From positions 94,948 through 158,947 of the forward strand of contig NZ_FNDC01000010.1 of NCBI RefSeq assembly GCF_900099655.1: a DNA stretch of 64,000 nt, in the 5' to 3' direction. The notes beneath the pieces were generated by a model. It made no database searches. It was not told the DNA's origin and worked only from the letters and a program-made list of their open reading frames with translations. A program made the position numbers and the translations under genes. How positions within the stretch are numbered: the stretch's first letter is position 1; every line of letters begins with the position of its first letter. This stretch comes from Planococcus glaciei (GTDB lineage: Bacteria > Bacillota > Bacilli > Bacillales_A > Planococcaceae). This document shows positions 1-9,219 of this stretch, piece by piece.

Positions 1-1
1 T

Positions 2-208
2 GCTGCGAATCTGCGCCAAACCGATATGCGGACAACAGACGTGATTGGTGCAGATTTCCGTGATGCGGACATCAGCGGCGCCGATTTATCGACGAGCCTT
101 TATTTGACGCAAGTCCAGGTCAATGCTGCAATTGGCGACTGCCTTACAAAGTTGCCGAGTGGCATTGCCCGTCCGGCTTATTGGGCGAAGAAGCCAAGAA
201 TTTTCTAA
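2..208 (+). CDS. Pentapeptide-repeat protein, C-terminal part
   Basis: The reading frame is open from the window edge to the TAA at 206-208, so only the last 68 codons are present and the true start lies upstream. The visible residues repeat A(D/N)Lxx-like units (AANLRQ, GADFRDADISGADL), the signature of a right-handed pentapeptide-repeat beta-helix. They end in a tail (LTQVQVNAAIGD..LP) common in soluble YjbI-type proteins. Such proteins have no single known function. The next gene follows after 26 bases and may be co-transcribed. Confidence 0.75.
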   Translation, partial: AANLRQTDMRTTDVIGADFRDADISGADLSTSLYLTQVQVNAAIGDCLTKLPSGIARPAYWAKKPRIF

Positions 209-234
209 TCTAATTAGTGAAAGCAGGAGAGTTT

Positions 235-1026
235 ATGTTGCCACAGGAAAATGCAGTCCAGAAGATTTGCAGCAGTTTAAAAAAAGATCCCTTGGTCCTG
301 GCGATTTACTTAAAAGGATCGATGGGCAGAAACGAGCATGATGAGCATTCAGATGTTGATTTGTACTGCCTTGTCGATGAAGAAAACGAAAAAAGCTTTT
401 TGGAAAACCGCGTGCACCATTTGCAGGCATACCGGCCGATACTCTTTCAAGATGATATTTTCATTATCGCGCCTCAAATCATTGCGGTGTTTGATGATCT
501 TTTGCATATCGATTTGTTTACCGTAACGCCGGAGAAATTTACGGAGAAAGATTATTTTAAGGTATTGTACGATCCGGAAGGTTTGATGGATAAATTTAAG
601 GATACCCAAAGCCTGGAACTGACGGAAACTGAATACCGCGACGACGTCATGGATGTAGCCTGGTTCTTGTTTCAATATAAAAAAGCCGCAGCCCGAGGAA
701 ACGATATTTGGTCGGTGAAAATGCTGTCGTATATTATGGACCATTTGGCAAGGGTGCTGCTTTATAAATACGCCCCGCACCGGGCACGTTTAGGATTAAA
801 GACGTTAAGTGTTTCATTGCCAGAGACGGTGTTAGGAAAAGTGGAAGACATTTTTAAATGCATGACAGCAACTTCCCATTCAGAGGCAGCTGCACAAATC
901 GGCAGCTTGGTGGAAGAAGAAATGGAATGGATGCTTGAAAGGGTTGACCAGTCCGAGCAGATCGAACCATTGCTCGGGAAAATGGTGGAGCTTCATGCGA
1001 GAGTAGAAGCCAATAAAGGCTCCTGA
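235..1026 (+). CDS. Nucleotidyltransferase-domain protein
   Basis: This predicted soluble protein of 263 residues carries the polymerase-beta-type nucleotidyltransferase signature GSMGRNEHDEHSDVDLY at about residues 28-44. The GS and paired acidic D residues would bind the nucleotide and metal ions. A third acidic residue is likely in LLHIDLF near residue 100. The C-terminal helical half resembles stand-alone aminoglycoside adenylyltransferase-like proteins, but the substrate cannot be told. I chose ATG 235 because AGGAG lies 5 bases upstream; an in-frame GTG at 217 would put that site inside the gene. Confidence 0.75.
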   Translation: MLPQENAVQKICSSLKKDPLVLAIYLKGSMGRNEHDEHSDVDLYCLVDEENEKSFLENRVHHLQAYRPILFQDDIFIIAPQIIAVFDDLLHIDLFTVTPEKFTEKDYFKVLYDPEGLMDKFKDTQSLELTETEYRDDVMDVAWFLFQYKKAAARGNDIWSVKMLSYIMDHLARVLLYKYAPHRARLGLKTLSVSLPETVLGKVEDIFKCMTATSHSEAAAQIGSLVEEEMEWMLERVDQSEQIEPLLGKMVELHARVEANKGS

Positions 1027-1084
1027 CAGCAGAAAATGTTTGAGTTTACAATATAGTTATTATGAGGAACCGGGAAGTGGCATC

Positions 1085-1594
1085 ATGCAGATTAAATTGG
1101 AAAAATTGCAAGTGGCTGATTCTGAAGCATTACGTCAATTCGAAATGAAAAACCGAAGCTTCTTTGAGAAAACAGTTCCTGGCCGAGGGGACGCTTACTA
1201 TAAGCAGGAAGTGTTTGAACAACTTCATCTGAATTTACTAACTGAACAAGGTACTGGGGATGCAGTTTTTTATTTAATGAAGAACGAAGAGGGTTCTATT
1301 GTTGGGCGCCTCAATTTAATTGATATGGATAAGACCAATGAAACGGGCCATATTGGATACCGGGTGGGGCAGAATTACATAGGCCAAGGGATTGCCAGCC
1401 AGGCTGTACAGCTATTGCTTGAAGCTGCGCCGGATTTAAACATTCGGCAGATCCAAGCCAAGACTACCGAAACGAACCTAGCGTCCCAGAAAGTATTGGA
1501 AAAAAGCGGTTTTAGCCAAGTGGAAGAAATGGATGAGGAAATCGATTTCAACGGTGAGCAAGTGAAGTTTGTGCACTATATTTGGGAAGGATGA
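1085..1594 (+). CDS. GNAT N-acetyltransferase, RimJ/RimL type
   Basis: A 169-residue acetyltransferase-fold protein. The acetyl-CoA binding motif A appears as YRVGQNYIGQGIASQAV at about residues 97-113, followed by the NLASQKVLEKSGF segment typical of the RimJ/RimL branch, which acetylates protein N-termini or small amines. ATG 1085 gives the usual family start (MQIKLEKL). An in-frame TTG at 1040 adds 15 residues with no family character. No strong ribosome site is seen for either start, so the start is uncertain. The gene ends just before a two-way terminator. Confidence 0.75.
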   Translation: MQIKLEKLQVADSEALRQFEMKNRSFFEKTVPGRGDAYYKQEVFEQLHLNLLTEQGTGDAVFYLMKNEEGSIVGRLNLIDMDKTNETGHIGYRVGQNYIGQGIASQAVQLLLEAAPDLNIRQIQAKTTETNLASQKVLEKSGFSQVEEMDEEIDFNGEQVKFVHYIWEG

Positions 1595-1605
1595 AATCTA
1601 CATAC

Positions 1606-1642
1606 AAAAAATCAGTTCAGCTTAAAAGCCGAACTGATTTTT
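1606..1642. terminator. Bidirectional rho-independent terminator
   Basis: A hairpin with arms AATCAGTTC and GAACTGATT is flanked by A and T runs on both sides. It sits between the convergent GNAT gene (+) and the DUF4375 gene (-), so it can serve both. Confidence 0.8.
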
Positions 1643-1665
1643 CATTTTGCAGCAATTTAAGTTGA

Positions 1666-2130
1666 TCAAATGACTTCAAACAGTTCCATATGGATATCTA
1701 CAAAATACGATTCCAAAAGCTGCTCCAGCTTGCCGTCCAAAGCATAGTATTCTTCGTCGGCTTTTTCAACCACTTCATAAAACGCTTCTTCTTCAATTTC
1801 TTCATTTTCAAGAGCAGTAAACAGATGCCACAGCTGTTCACCGTATGTCTTCTCGATTTGGGCGTATTCCGATGCACCGATTTTTTCCAAGGCAGCGGTT
1901 AACTCGCTCGAGTAATGGGCAATTCCAACTTCCCGAATGTAATCCTGGGCCCAGTTGAGCAAGATTTCATGGCCGCCGCTTTCGATTTCGGAATAGTACT
2001 GGAAAACCAAATTGCATTCGTTCAGCAAAGCCTCTTCAGCAGGGAAGTCGCGGCTGGTAATTTCCAATATGACGGCGTTCCAAATATCCGACCGATCTTT
2101 TAATTCACTTTTCTTTATTTGCTTTTTCAA
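1666..2130 (-). CDS. DUF4375 (DMP19-like) protein
   Basis: A small acidic protein of 154 residues. The central part (FQYYSEIESGGHEILLNW ... ALEKIGA) resembles the DMP19/DUF4375 family, in which an N-G-G-type loop is followed by a helical AAL..IGA segment. Family members are soluble and of unknown role. Translation starts at TTG 2130, which has AAAGGAGC 6 bases upstream; no ATG offers a better start. It is transcribed away from the SgrR-like gene's 3' end and may be co-transcribed with it (71-base gap). Confidence 0.6.
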   Translation of the reverse strand: MKKQIKKSELKDRSDIWNAVILEITSRDFPAEEALLNECNLVFQYYSEIESGGHEILLNWAQDYIREVGIAHYSSELTAALEKIGASEYAQIEKTYGEQLWHLFTALENEEIEEEAFYEVVEKADEEYYALDGKLEQLLESYFVDIHMELFEVI

Positions 2131-2201
2131 GGGATTGCTCCTTTCAATCTATAATTTCAGTGCAATCTTTTGCTTTCCACGCTTTAGTGCGGAAACCCTC
2201 T

Positions 2202-3875
2202 TTATTGGCCAGACGCATAGCAGTCCAGGTTCGGCCGCACCCACAGCTTGCTAAAATCGACATACCCGAAATGGGACAATTTGATGTTCATCAATTCCGA
2301 TGAAAACGGGATCTGGCGCTTGGCATAATAGAGCGGAATCAATATAGAAGATTCCACCAGGGATTTTTCAATTTGCCGATTCAGCATTGTCCATTCTTCA
2401 AAAGGAGTATGCCGATATTGCTCGAGCAATTGCGTTAGCTCCGGATCACGATCGATCAAGGTGGCAAACGGGGATAAGCCGTTGGCCAGGAAATAAAAGA
2501 AAGAAAAATCCTGGTTCATCTCGAATACCTCGCCGTGGATGTAGAGATCCGCTTGCTGGTCTTTGCCGTTATCCACCAGGTATTCGTGAAACGGCAGAAC
2601 GCGAACCTCTGCCGGTATTCCTTCCTGCTCGAATATCGCCTGGAGCCAGTCCGATACGTTTTTCAGGTAACTGGTGGTTTTGATGATCAAAGGTTCTTTA
2701 AACAGCGGACGTTCGGCAGTCGCAAAACGGTATTGCTGGTTCTGCCCGATCAGCATGCCTTCCTCATTCGGCAGAATGCGGGAATCTGCTTCGCTGATGG
2801 AGTAGCGGTGCTTCCGGATGATGGCGTGAAGGTAATCACGGACTTCCTGGCGGCGGATCGCCGAATCACGGAAGGCATTCATGACGATGATCCCGACCCC
2901 TGAATCGCTTTCCACCAGGAAGGTTTCTTCCGCTTCTTTTGGCTGGGACGTCCGGTAAGCAAAATCAAAGTCTTCCGGAACCTGCACAAATTCGATGGCG
3001 TCAAGAAGCGGGCGCTCGCCGAAATAATCCTTGAATGCTACCAGAACGGTTTTTAGTTCATGGCTGTTGTCGAGGCAAAAGCTTCCGGTTCCGTATAGCT
3101 GTCCTTGGCTTTCTTTGAAGATGCTCGAGTTGATCATGCCGAGCATCTGCAGACAGTAACTGCAGCCATCCGGAAAATCGAAGTCGATGACAAGCGGAGC
3201 AGGCACCGTGATTCTTTTGACGGGCTGCCACAATTCCCGGGAATTTTCATGAGAACGGATGCGGTTTAGGCATTCGGCAACATCTTCGGCGGTCAGTAAA
3301 GAACCGTCGTGGAACCGGATGCCTTTTTTCAAATACAGGCGAAGCTTTGTCGGAGAAAGGTCCCAGCTATGTGCAATTTCAGGCAAAACCTTCCCTTTGC
3401 TGTCGACCGACACGAGGCGGTTGAAAACCGTAGCGACAAAATTGGCGCTATGGACATCTGCCGTCTCCAAAGGGTTCATCGTCATGAGCTGATGCCGCCG
3501 CGGGATGATCAATTTGTCCACATCCCCCTGGTTTTGGGTATAGCCGAATTTATTGCGGAACCGTTCAATCAAGCGCAGTTTCACTTCTTCGGACCAGTCA
3601 TACAGTAAATACTTGCTGCTGGTTTCCACCGGTTCCCGGTCAATAATGTCCATCAGCTGCTCCTCAAACAGCCGCTCCACGTCTTTTAGCCAGTGCAGCT
3701 CGGAAGCATTGCCTCGCCCGCGTCCGGCTGTATAAGTGAACCAGCCTTCCTGTGCCCAATTCCGGATGTAGCGGGAAGCTTGTTTGGCGCTGACATCCAG
3801 CAATTTCACAAGTTTATCTTTTTTTATTTTCCCTGATGGCACGGCATGCCAGAGCACCAGTAAATTATTATCCAT
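2202..3875 (-). CDS. SgrR-like regulator (HTH plus solute-binding domain)
   Basis: A 557-residue protein with two parts: an N-terminal winged-helix domain of SgrR type (residues about 1-115, with KLVKLLDVSAKQASRYIRNW as the HTH) and a C-terminal SBP_bac_5 domain (from about 150, with RLYLKKGIRFHDGSLLTAED typical of peptide-binding proteins). There is no signal peptide, so the binding domain is cytoplasmic and probably senses a small ligand. ATG 3875 is preceded by GGAGG; an in-frame ATG 27 bases upstream has no such site. It is divergent from an MFS exporter gene, a layout often seen in Bacillales, so that transporter is the likely target. Confidence 0.8.
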   Translation of the reverse strand: MDNNLLVLWHAVPSGKIKKDKLVKLLDVSAKQASRYIRNWAQEGWFTYTAGRGRGNASELHWLKDVERLFEEQLMDIIDREPVETSSKYLLYDWSEEVKLRLIERFRNKFGYTQNQGDVDKLIIPRRHQLMTMNPLETADVHSANFVATVFNRLVSVDSKGKVLPEIAHSWDLSPTKLRLYLKKGIRFHDGSLLTAEDVAECLNRIRSHENSRELWQPVKRITVPAPLVIDFDFPDGCSYCLQMLGMINSSIFKESQGQLYGTGSFCLDNSHELKTVLVAFKDYFGERPLLDAIEFVQVPEDFDFAYRTSQPKEAEETFLVESDSGVGIIVMNAFRDSAIRRQEVRDYLHAIIRKHRYSISEADSRILPNEEGMLIGQNQQYRFATAERPLFKEPLIIKTTSYLKNVSDWLQAIFEQEGIPAEVRVLPFHEYLVDNGKDQQADLYIHGEVFEMNQDFSFFYFLANGLSPFATLIDRDPELTQLLEQYRHTPFEEWTMLNRQIEKSLVESSILIPLYYAKRQIPFSSELMNIKLSHFGYVDFSKLWVRPNLDCYASGQ

Positions 3876-3974
3876 GATTGGTTCCTCCATAAAAGGGGAC
3901 ATATCTTTTGAAAATGTCCATTTTTCAATCTATTCGTCTAGTTTAATATACATAAGACAAAGGAGGTTGACAAT

Positions 3975-5228
3975 ATGAGCTGGAAAGACTATCCGCAAAA
4001 TATCAAAGTCCGGCTGATTACCTCGTTTTTTAACCGGGCTGTAGGTTCCGCTGTCATGCCGTTTATGGCTTTGTTCTTTGCAATGGAAATGGGCAAAGTA
4101 TGGGCAGGATTGTTTTTAGTAGGAACCGTCATCATCAGTTTTTTCATCAATTTAATCGGCGGCTATATTTCAGACCGCTTTCCGCGAAAAGGGGTTGTCG
4201 TCGGAACCTCGGCAATCAGCGCAGTGGCGTTTGCAAGCATGACCATCAGTTTGGTGCCGGCAGACAATTTAATTTGGCTGTTTGCAGCATCGTATATCGG
4301 ATTCATCATCTCAAGCAGTTTGGGAAGGCCGGCAATGCACGCCCTCATCATCGACTCCACCACACCGGAAAACCGGAAAGCGGTATATACGATCGAATAC
4401 TGGCTGACGAATTTGTCGATGGCCATCGGTGCGGCGCTCGGCGGTTTGTTATACGTCAACCACCAGATTGAATTATTTGTGCTGCTGAGTGTGACATCTA
4501 TCAGCTTGCCGATTGCTTATCAGATTTGGCTGATCGATGAGCAGACAAGCGTGTTGAAAAAGCAGCATCAAAACGTACTGATTGATGTATTCCAAAACTA
4601 CAAAGTGGCTTTTCAAGATTTGCCTTTTGTCAAAGTGGTCGTCGGGTCGATGTTTATTTTTGCAGCTGAATTTTCCCTGAACAGCTATATCGGAGTCCGG
4701 CTTGCCGAAACATTTGAAACGGTGAGTTTAGGGAACTTTGACATTGCGGGCGTCCGGATGCTGAGTTTGCTCAATATCCAGAACATGCTGTTTGTCGTTT
4801 TCTTCACGTTCCTGGTCAGCAGGATCACAGACCGTTTCACCAAACAAAAAGTGCTGCTCACCGGGCTGATTGTTTACAGCATCGGCTATATCATCGTCAC
4901 CTCGGCGGATAGCTGGTACATGTTGATTCTCTTTAATATGATTGCGACGCTCGGAGAATTGATTTACTCGCCGGTCCGGAATGCCGAACAGGCCAATATG
5001 ATTCCGGCCGATAAGCGCGGTTCTTATTCCGCCTTTTCGAATATTTCATTCAGCGGAGCAGATTTGATTGCACGTTCCACAATTATCATTGGTGCTTATC
5101 TTGTCCCGACGATGATGTCTGTGTACATTGGGGTCATTTTAATGATGGGTACGTTCCTTGTGTACACTGGTTTATTTGTAAGAGGGGCATCTTCAAAAAA
5201 CGCAGAAACGACCGAGGCGGTTCTGTAA
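3975..5228 (+). CDS. MFS transporter, drug-efflux-like
   Basis: A 417-residue integral membrane protein with about 12 hydrophobic segments. The loop 2-3 motif GGYISDRFPRKGV at about residues 60-72 is the signature of major facilitator superfamily proton antiporters. It resembles MdtG/MdtH-type multidrug exporters, but the substrate is not readable. AAGGAGG lies at 3959-3965, spaced 9 bases from ATG 3975. Its divergent neighbour encodes an SgrR-like regulator and the 99-base gap must hold both promoters. Confidence 0.85.
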   Translation: MSWKDYPQNIKVRLITSFFNRAVGSAVMPFMALFFAMEMGKVWAGLFLVGTVIISFFINLIGGYISDRFPRKGVVVGTSAISAVAFASMTISLVPADNLIWLFAASYIGFIISSSLGRPAMHALIIDSTTPENRKAVYTIEYWLTNLSMAIGAALGGLLYVNHQIELFVLLSVTSISLPIAYQIWLIDEQTSVLKKQHQNVLIDVFQNYKVAFQDLPFVKVVVGSMFIFAAEFSLNSYIGVRLAETFETVSLGNFDIAGVRMLSLLNIQNMLFVVFFTFLVSRITDRFTKQKVLLTGLIVYSIGYIIVTSADSWYMLILFNMIATLGELIYSPVRNAEQANMIPADKRGSYSAFSNISFSGADLIARSTIIIGAYLVPTMMSVYIGVILMMGTFLVYTGLFVRGASSKNAETTEAVL

Positions 5229-5233
5229 GCTTC

Positions 5234-5268
5234 CTTCACTTATGTTGCTGACATAGGTGAAGTTTTTT
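5234..5268 (+). terminator. Rho-independent terminator after MFS gene
   Basis: Hairpin arms CTTCACTTATGT and ACATAGGTGAAG (one G-U pair) with a 5-base loop are followed by six T residues. Confidence 0.85.
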
Positions 5269-5366
5269 ATTGTAGGTTAATTTCACAAAACATTCTAATT
5301 GTTCTATCTGTATTTGGGAATTTTAGGTATAATTAAGGATAGAGAGAATGATTGGGGGAACTGACT

Positions 5367-5723
5367 ATGGCAATCAAAGTGGAGTTAAGCAGATTCAAAG
5401 TAAAAGCCGGAAAGTCTGAAAAAGTGGACGAATGGATGGCCTTTTTGAATGAACACATGGAAGAAGTGTTGTTGACCTTGAACGATGAAAAAATGTATGT
5501 CGAAACGATATTCAGAGAAGTACAGGAAGACAGCGAATTTCTCTACTGGTATTCCGTCCAGGGAGAAGGCGGAAGCGAAGTCACAGACTCCCATCATGAA
5601 ATCGACAAAAAGCACTTGGCATTTTGGGAAGCGTGCATCGATGAAGAATACCTGCCGGTGGATTTAAAGACAGAAGCTGTGATGATCCAGGAAAGCATTC
5701 AAGCGGAAATGAAACGGGGATGA
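5367..5723 (+). CDS. DUF6176 family protein
   Basis: A 118-residue soluble acidic protein. The segments VELSRFKVKAGKSEKVDEW and EKMYVETIFREV match what I recall of the DUF6176 family, a dimeric alpha/beta-barrel-like group of unknown function in Firmicutes. ATG 5367 is chosen because GGGGGAA lies 6 bases upstream; an in-frame TTG at 5352 precedes it. A TATAAT -10 element lies at 5328-5333 without a clear -35. It overlaps the next gene by 4 bases (ATGA), so the two are translationally coupled. Confidence 0.65.
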   Translation: MAIKVELSRFKVKAGKSEKVDEWMAFLNEHMEEVLLTLNDEKMYVETIFREVQEDSEFLYWYSVQGEGGSEVTDSHHEIDKKHLAFWEACIDEEYLPVDLKTEAVMIQESIQAEMKRG

Positions 5724-6238
5724 CCTTGCCGATGGAGACAGACATTCATATACGAAAAGCAGTGCCAGCGGATGCAGAGAGGCTGGTTGAATTGATAAAA
5801 GAAGTAGAAGATTCGGGATTGATGCTTTTTGAACCGGGAGAAAGAAAAACCAAGCCCCAGCAATTGAAAAAGAGGCTCGAAGGAATGGATGAGCACTCGG
5901 TTATCCTTACAGCGGAAGAAGGAAGATCTTTGCAAGGATATCTTTTTGCCATCGGAGATGCGCTGATGAGGAAGCGGCATACTGTGTACGTAGCTATCGG
6001 CATACGGGAGGAGCAGCGGGGAAAAGGAATCGGGACGCAGCTTTTCAAAATGCTGGAACTATGGGCAAGAGAAAAAAACCTTCGCCGAATCGAGCTTACG
6101 GTGATTGAACATAATGAGTCGGCAGTTGCACTCTATCAAAAGATGGGGTTTGAAATCGAAGGCATTAAACAGGATTCCCTGTACATAAAAGGTGAATATG
6201 TCAATGAGTATTATATGGCCAGAATATTGAGCGAATAA
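5720..6238 (+). CDS. GNAT N-acetyltransferase
   Basis: A 172-residue acetyltransferase. Motif A reads IREEQRGKGIGTQLFKMLE at about residues 94-112, the pyrophosphate-binding loop being Q/R-x-x-G-x-G/A; the C-terminal motif ESAVALYQKMGFEIEG follows at about 134. The protein begins with IHIRKAVPADAERL, the normal first beta strand. The substrate is unknown. The start overlaps the stop of the DUF6176 gene. An alternative ATG lies 12 bases downstream at 5732. Confidence 0.8.
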   Translation: MTLPMETDIHIRKAVPADAERLVELIKEVEDSGLMLFEPGERKTKPQQLKKRLEGMDEHSVILTAEEGRSLQGYLFAIGDALMRKRHTVYVAIGIREEQRGKGIGTQLFKMLELWAREKNLRRIELTVIEHNESAVALYQKMGFEIEGIKQDSLYIKGEYVNEYYMARILSE

Positions 6239-6256
6239 GGTTTAGAAGGAGCAGCT

Positions 6257-6814
6257 ATGAAATTCATCTTACTATTCGGACCGCAAGCAGCGGGGAAAAT
6301 GACGATAGGGCAAGAACTCGAAAAATCAACCGGCTTTAAGTTGTTCCACAACCATATGACCATTGAATTGCTGCATCCCTTTTTTGGCTTCAGCAAAGAA
6401 ATGTTCCGGTTGTCGGATCTGATCCGTACGGAGATGTTCAAAACATTAGCAGTCAGCGAAGCAAAGGGAATCGTATTTACATATGTATGGGCGTTCAACA
6501 TGAAAGAGGACTGGGACTTTGTTCAACGGGTTTGTGAAATTTTTGAGTCTGCGGGTAATGAAGTCTATTTTGTCGAATTGGAAGCGGAGTTGGAAACACG
6601 GGTCGAGCGCAATAAAGAAGCTAGCCGGCTTGAACAAAAGCCGACTAAGCGGAACGTTGCAGAATCGGAACGCGAATTGAGGGCATCGATGGAGACGCTT
6701 CGCCTGAATTCAGTCGAGGGAGAAATTGAACGGGAAAATTATATTCGGATAGACAACACGGATTTGAAACCGGATGAAGTGGCGAAATTGATTCGGGAGA
6801 GATTTGGTTTTTGA
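6257..6814 (+). CDS. P-loop kinase-like ATPase
   Basis: A 185-residue protein with a Walker A loop at the extreme N-terminus (LLFGPQAAGKMTIG, residues 4-17). Methionine replaces the usual Ser/Thr after Lys, with Thr next to it. The rest, including a FHNHMTIELLHPFF segment and a late VERNKEASRLEQKP arginine-rich lid, looks like small-molecule kinases of the shikimate/adenylate kinase class. I do not know the substrate. It sits in a run of small co-directional genes separated by 15-33 bases, so an operon is likely. AGAAGGAGC precedes ATG 6257. Confidence 0.65.
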   Translation: MKFILLFGPQAAGKMTIGQELEKSTGFKLFHNHMTIELLHPFFGFSKEMFRLSDLIRTEMFKTLAVSEAKGIVFTYVWAFNMKEDWDFVQRVCEIFESAGNEVYFVELEAELETRVERNKEASRLEQKPTKRNVAESERELRASMETLRLNSVEGEIERENYIRIDNTDLKPDEVAKLIRERFGF

Positions 6815-6847
6815 GCGGAACGATGACAAATGAGTAAGGAGATTCCC

Positions 6848-7288
6848 ATGAAAAGAATAGATGTCGTATATGTTATGCTCCGGGATGACAGCGGAGAAAA
6901 ATTGTTAATGGTTAAAAACTACGGAGACAACGGATCTTACTATACGCTTCCAGGCGGTGCAGTTGAAGCGGGAGAAACTTTGCAGGAAGCAGCCATTCGT
7001 GAAGCGAAAGAAGAAACCGGGCTCGATGTCTCAATCGGCGGCCTTTTTTCGGTCAGTGAAGATTTCTTCGACGAAAGAGGGCACCATGCCGTGTTCTTCA
7101 TTTTCGAAGGACAGGTTCTTGGCGGAGAAATCACGATTGCTTTTCCGGAAGAAATCGAAGAAGTAAAATGGATGCCGATCCAAGAAGCGGTCCACTATTT
7201 ATATATTCCAGAGAAAGCCGAAGAACAGGTTAGGGCCAACCGTTCAGTTCCATATATATTAAGAGGGCAAGTCATCCAGAAGCGTTAA
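6848..7288 (+). CDS. Nudix hydrolase
   Basis: A 146-residue protein with a complete Nudix box: G37, E43, R51-E52, E55-E56 and G58 in the order Gx5Ex7REUxEExGU. It would hydrolyse a nucleoside diphosphate linked to another group, using divalent metal held by the REUxEE glutamates. The surrounding sequence (LPGGAVEAGE) is the standard MutT core. ATG 6848 has TAAGGAG 6 bases upstream; the in-frame ATG at 6830 lies before that site. The substrate is unknown. Confidence 0.85.
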   Translation: MKRIDVVYVMLRDDSGEKLLMVKNYGDNGSYYTLPGGAVEAGETLQEAAIREAKEETGLDVSIGGLFSVSEDFFDERGHHAVFFIFEGQVLGGEITIAFPEEIEEVKWMPIQEAVHYLYIPEKAEEQVRANRSVPYILRGQVIQKR

Positions 7289-7312
7289 CTACTGATAAAA
7301 GAGGTGGGCAAA

Positions 7313-7849
7313 ATGTTATTTCATGACGGAAAAATGACGATCCGGAAGCTGGAAGACAGAGATAAAGAGGCAATGGTTAAGTGGCTGAATGATCCGGAAG
7401 TATTGAAATACTACGAAGGCCGCGACAATCCGCATGATTTGAAAAGAGTGAACCAACATTATTTTGAGCGGGAAGATGAAACGACAAGGTGCCTTGTGGA
7501 ATACGATGAAACAGCCATTGGGTATATTCAATTTTATCCGGTTCTTGAAGAAGAACGAATGGCATACGGCTATTGGAATCCTGATGAAATCATTTACGGC
7601 ACAGACCAATTCATTGGAGAACCGGATTATTGGAATAAAGGGCTCGGAACTGAGCTTGTGGAATTGATGAAGAAATATTTGTTGACCGATAAACAGGCGG
7701 ATATTCTTGTTATGGATCCACAGGTCTGGAACGAACGGGCTATTGCTTGTTACGAGAAATGCGGATTTCAGAAAGTGAAATTCCTGCCGGCACATGAACT
7801 GCACGAAGGCGAAATGAAAGACTGCTGGCTGATGGAATACAGAGCGTAG
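7313..7849 (+). CDS. GNAT acetyltransferase, AAC(6')-like
   Basis: A 178-residue acetyltransferase. Several stretches resemble aminoglycoside 6'-N-acetyltransferases: IGYIQFYP, YGTDQFIGEPDYWNKGLGT, DPQVWNERAIACYEKCGF and the ending DCWLMEY. Chromosomal members in environmental Bacillales are common and usually not tested for resistance, so drug modification is only a possibility. ATG 7313 follows AAAGAGGTG; the in-frame GTG at 7304 lies within that site. Confidence 0.75.
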   Translation: MLFHDGKMTIRKLEDRDKEAMVKWLNDPEVLKYYEGRDNPHDLKRVNQHYFEREDETTRCLVEYDETAIGYIQFYPVLEEERMAYGYWNPDEIIYGTDQFIGEPDYWNKGLGTELVELMKKYLLTDKQADILVMDPQVWNERAIACYEKCGFQKVKFLPAHELHEGEMKDCWLMEYRA

Positions 7850-7880
7850 CTAAAGCCAGAAAAGGCAACGTAAGAATCTG

Positions 7881-9071
7881 CTAATTAGCAAGTTTATAGG
7901 TATATCTTTTCTTCAACCATAAAGAAGCGGCAAATACAACAAATGCCAAAGCGACAGAAAACAGAAGTGTGGCTTGTTCTCCGTACTGCTCGATGATGAC
8001 GGTATAGAAAACCGGTGCAATGGCGGATAACAGGAAACTCGGCACCAGAAGTTTTCCAACGAAAGCACCGTAAGTCCGGTTGTCGAACAAGACGAGCGGA
8101 AGAGAGCCGCGGGTAATGGTCATCAAACCATTGCCTGCGCCGTATAAAAAAGCAAAAATAAACGCCAGTGCCAGAAACTCGCCGCTGAATAACCCGATGG
8201 CAAAGCAAAGCGGCAGCAGGGAAGAAGCAAGGATGGTCAGCTTGAACGGATGCAGATGGCCGCCGAATAAGATTTCCCCTACCCGTGCCAGCGACTGCCC
8301 GATTCCGCGCAGCGTGGAAATCCAGACCGAAACAGCTGCTGCAAGGCCAAGCCCGGACAATATGGCAATCATATGCGCCGACATGGCGGAGTTCAAAAAG
8401 TTAAGAAGCGTAAAGATGAGTGCATAAAGGCTGCCGGCATAAATGCGTTCGCGGCCCGTTAAATTCAGTTTTACAAAAGCAGCGGATTTTAGGTCTTCGG
8501 CCGTTTTGCTTTCTTTGAACCGTTCTTTTGGAATGGCGAGATGCAGCGGAAGCGTCAGCAGTGCAAACCCGGCATAAACCAGCAAAGCCGCCCGCCAGCC
8601 GAAAGATGCCGAAAGGAAAAAGCCGATCGGCCAAAAAACAGTGGAAGCCAGTCCGCCAAGAAGCGTAATCTGGGAAATGGACCGTTTCGCACCGGACCCG
8701 GCAATGCGGACCAATGTCGCAAATGCCGCATCGTATAAGCTGAGGCGCATGGCGAAACCCAGGACAATCCATGAAATGTAATATGCCAAAACGGACTGCG
8801 ACAAGGCGATTCCGGCACAACCAATTGCTAAAAGAAGGGACCCGGCAGACATCACAAAGCGTCCGCTGTACTGGTCGATCAGTTTTCCTGTCAACGGAGA
8901 AGTGAGGCCCATGACGATCAGCGCGGCAGAAAAACCCCCGTATACCAAAGTGCCGCTCCAGCCCAGTTCATCTGCAATTACTTCCCCGAAAGCGGCAATC
9001 AAATAATAAGAAATTCCCCAGCAGATCAGCTGGGATAAACCAAGAAAAAGGACCATTCTCCGCGTGATCAT
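7881..9071 (-). CDS. MFS transporter
   Basis: A 396-residue membrane protein with about 12 hydrophobic helices (for example LGLSQLICWGISYYLIAAFG at residues 10-29) and the loop 2-3 element GLTSPLTGKLIDQYSGRFVM. It belongs to the MFS_1 group; the substrate cannot be inferred. AGGAGG lies 8 bases before ATG 9071. It is transcribed alone on the minus strand, convergent with the acetyltransferase cluster and divergent from another GNAT gene. Confidence 0.8.
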   Translation of the reverse strand: MITRRMVLFLGLSQLICWGISYYLIAAFGEVIADELGWSGTLVYGGFSAALIVMGLTSPLTGKLIDQYSGRFVMSAGSLLLAIGCAGIALSQSVLAYYISWIVLGFAMRLSLYDAAFATLVRIAGSGAKRSISQITLLGGLASTVFWPIGFFLSASFGWRAALLVYAGFALLTLPLHLAIPKERFKESKTAEDLKSAAFVKLNLTGRERIYAGSLYALIFTLLNFLNSAMSAHMIAILSGLGLAAAVSVWISTLRGIGQSLARVGEILFGGHLHPFKLTILASSLLPLCFAIGLFSGEFLALAFIFAFLYGAGNGLMTITRGSLPLVLFDNRTYGAFVGKLLVPSFLLSAIAPVFYTVIIEQYGEQATLLFSVALAFVVFAASLWLKKRYTYKLAN

Positions 9072-9219
9072 TCAATCCCCCTCCTTTTCTGCTCGCCGTA
9101 CAGAAGTTCATTTTGCTAAACAATATCAGTTATAATAAAATCATAAACAATAATCAGAAAATTGCATACCTAAAAAATTCACCAAATAACAGTTGCATTT
9201 CTCCAAAAGGAGGCATTTG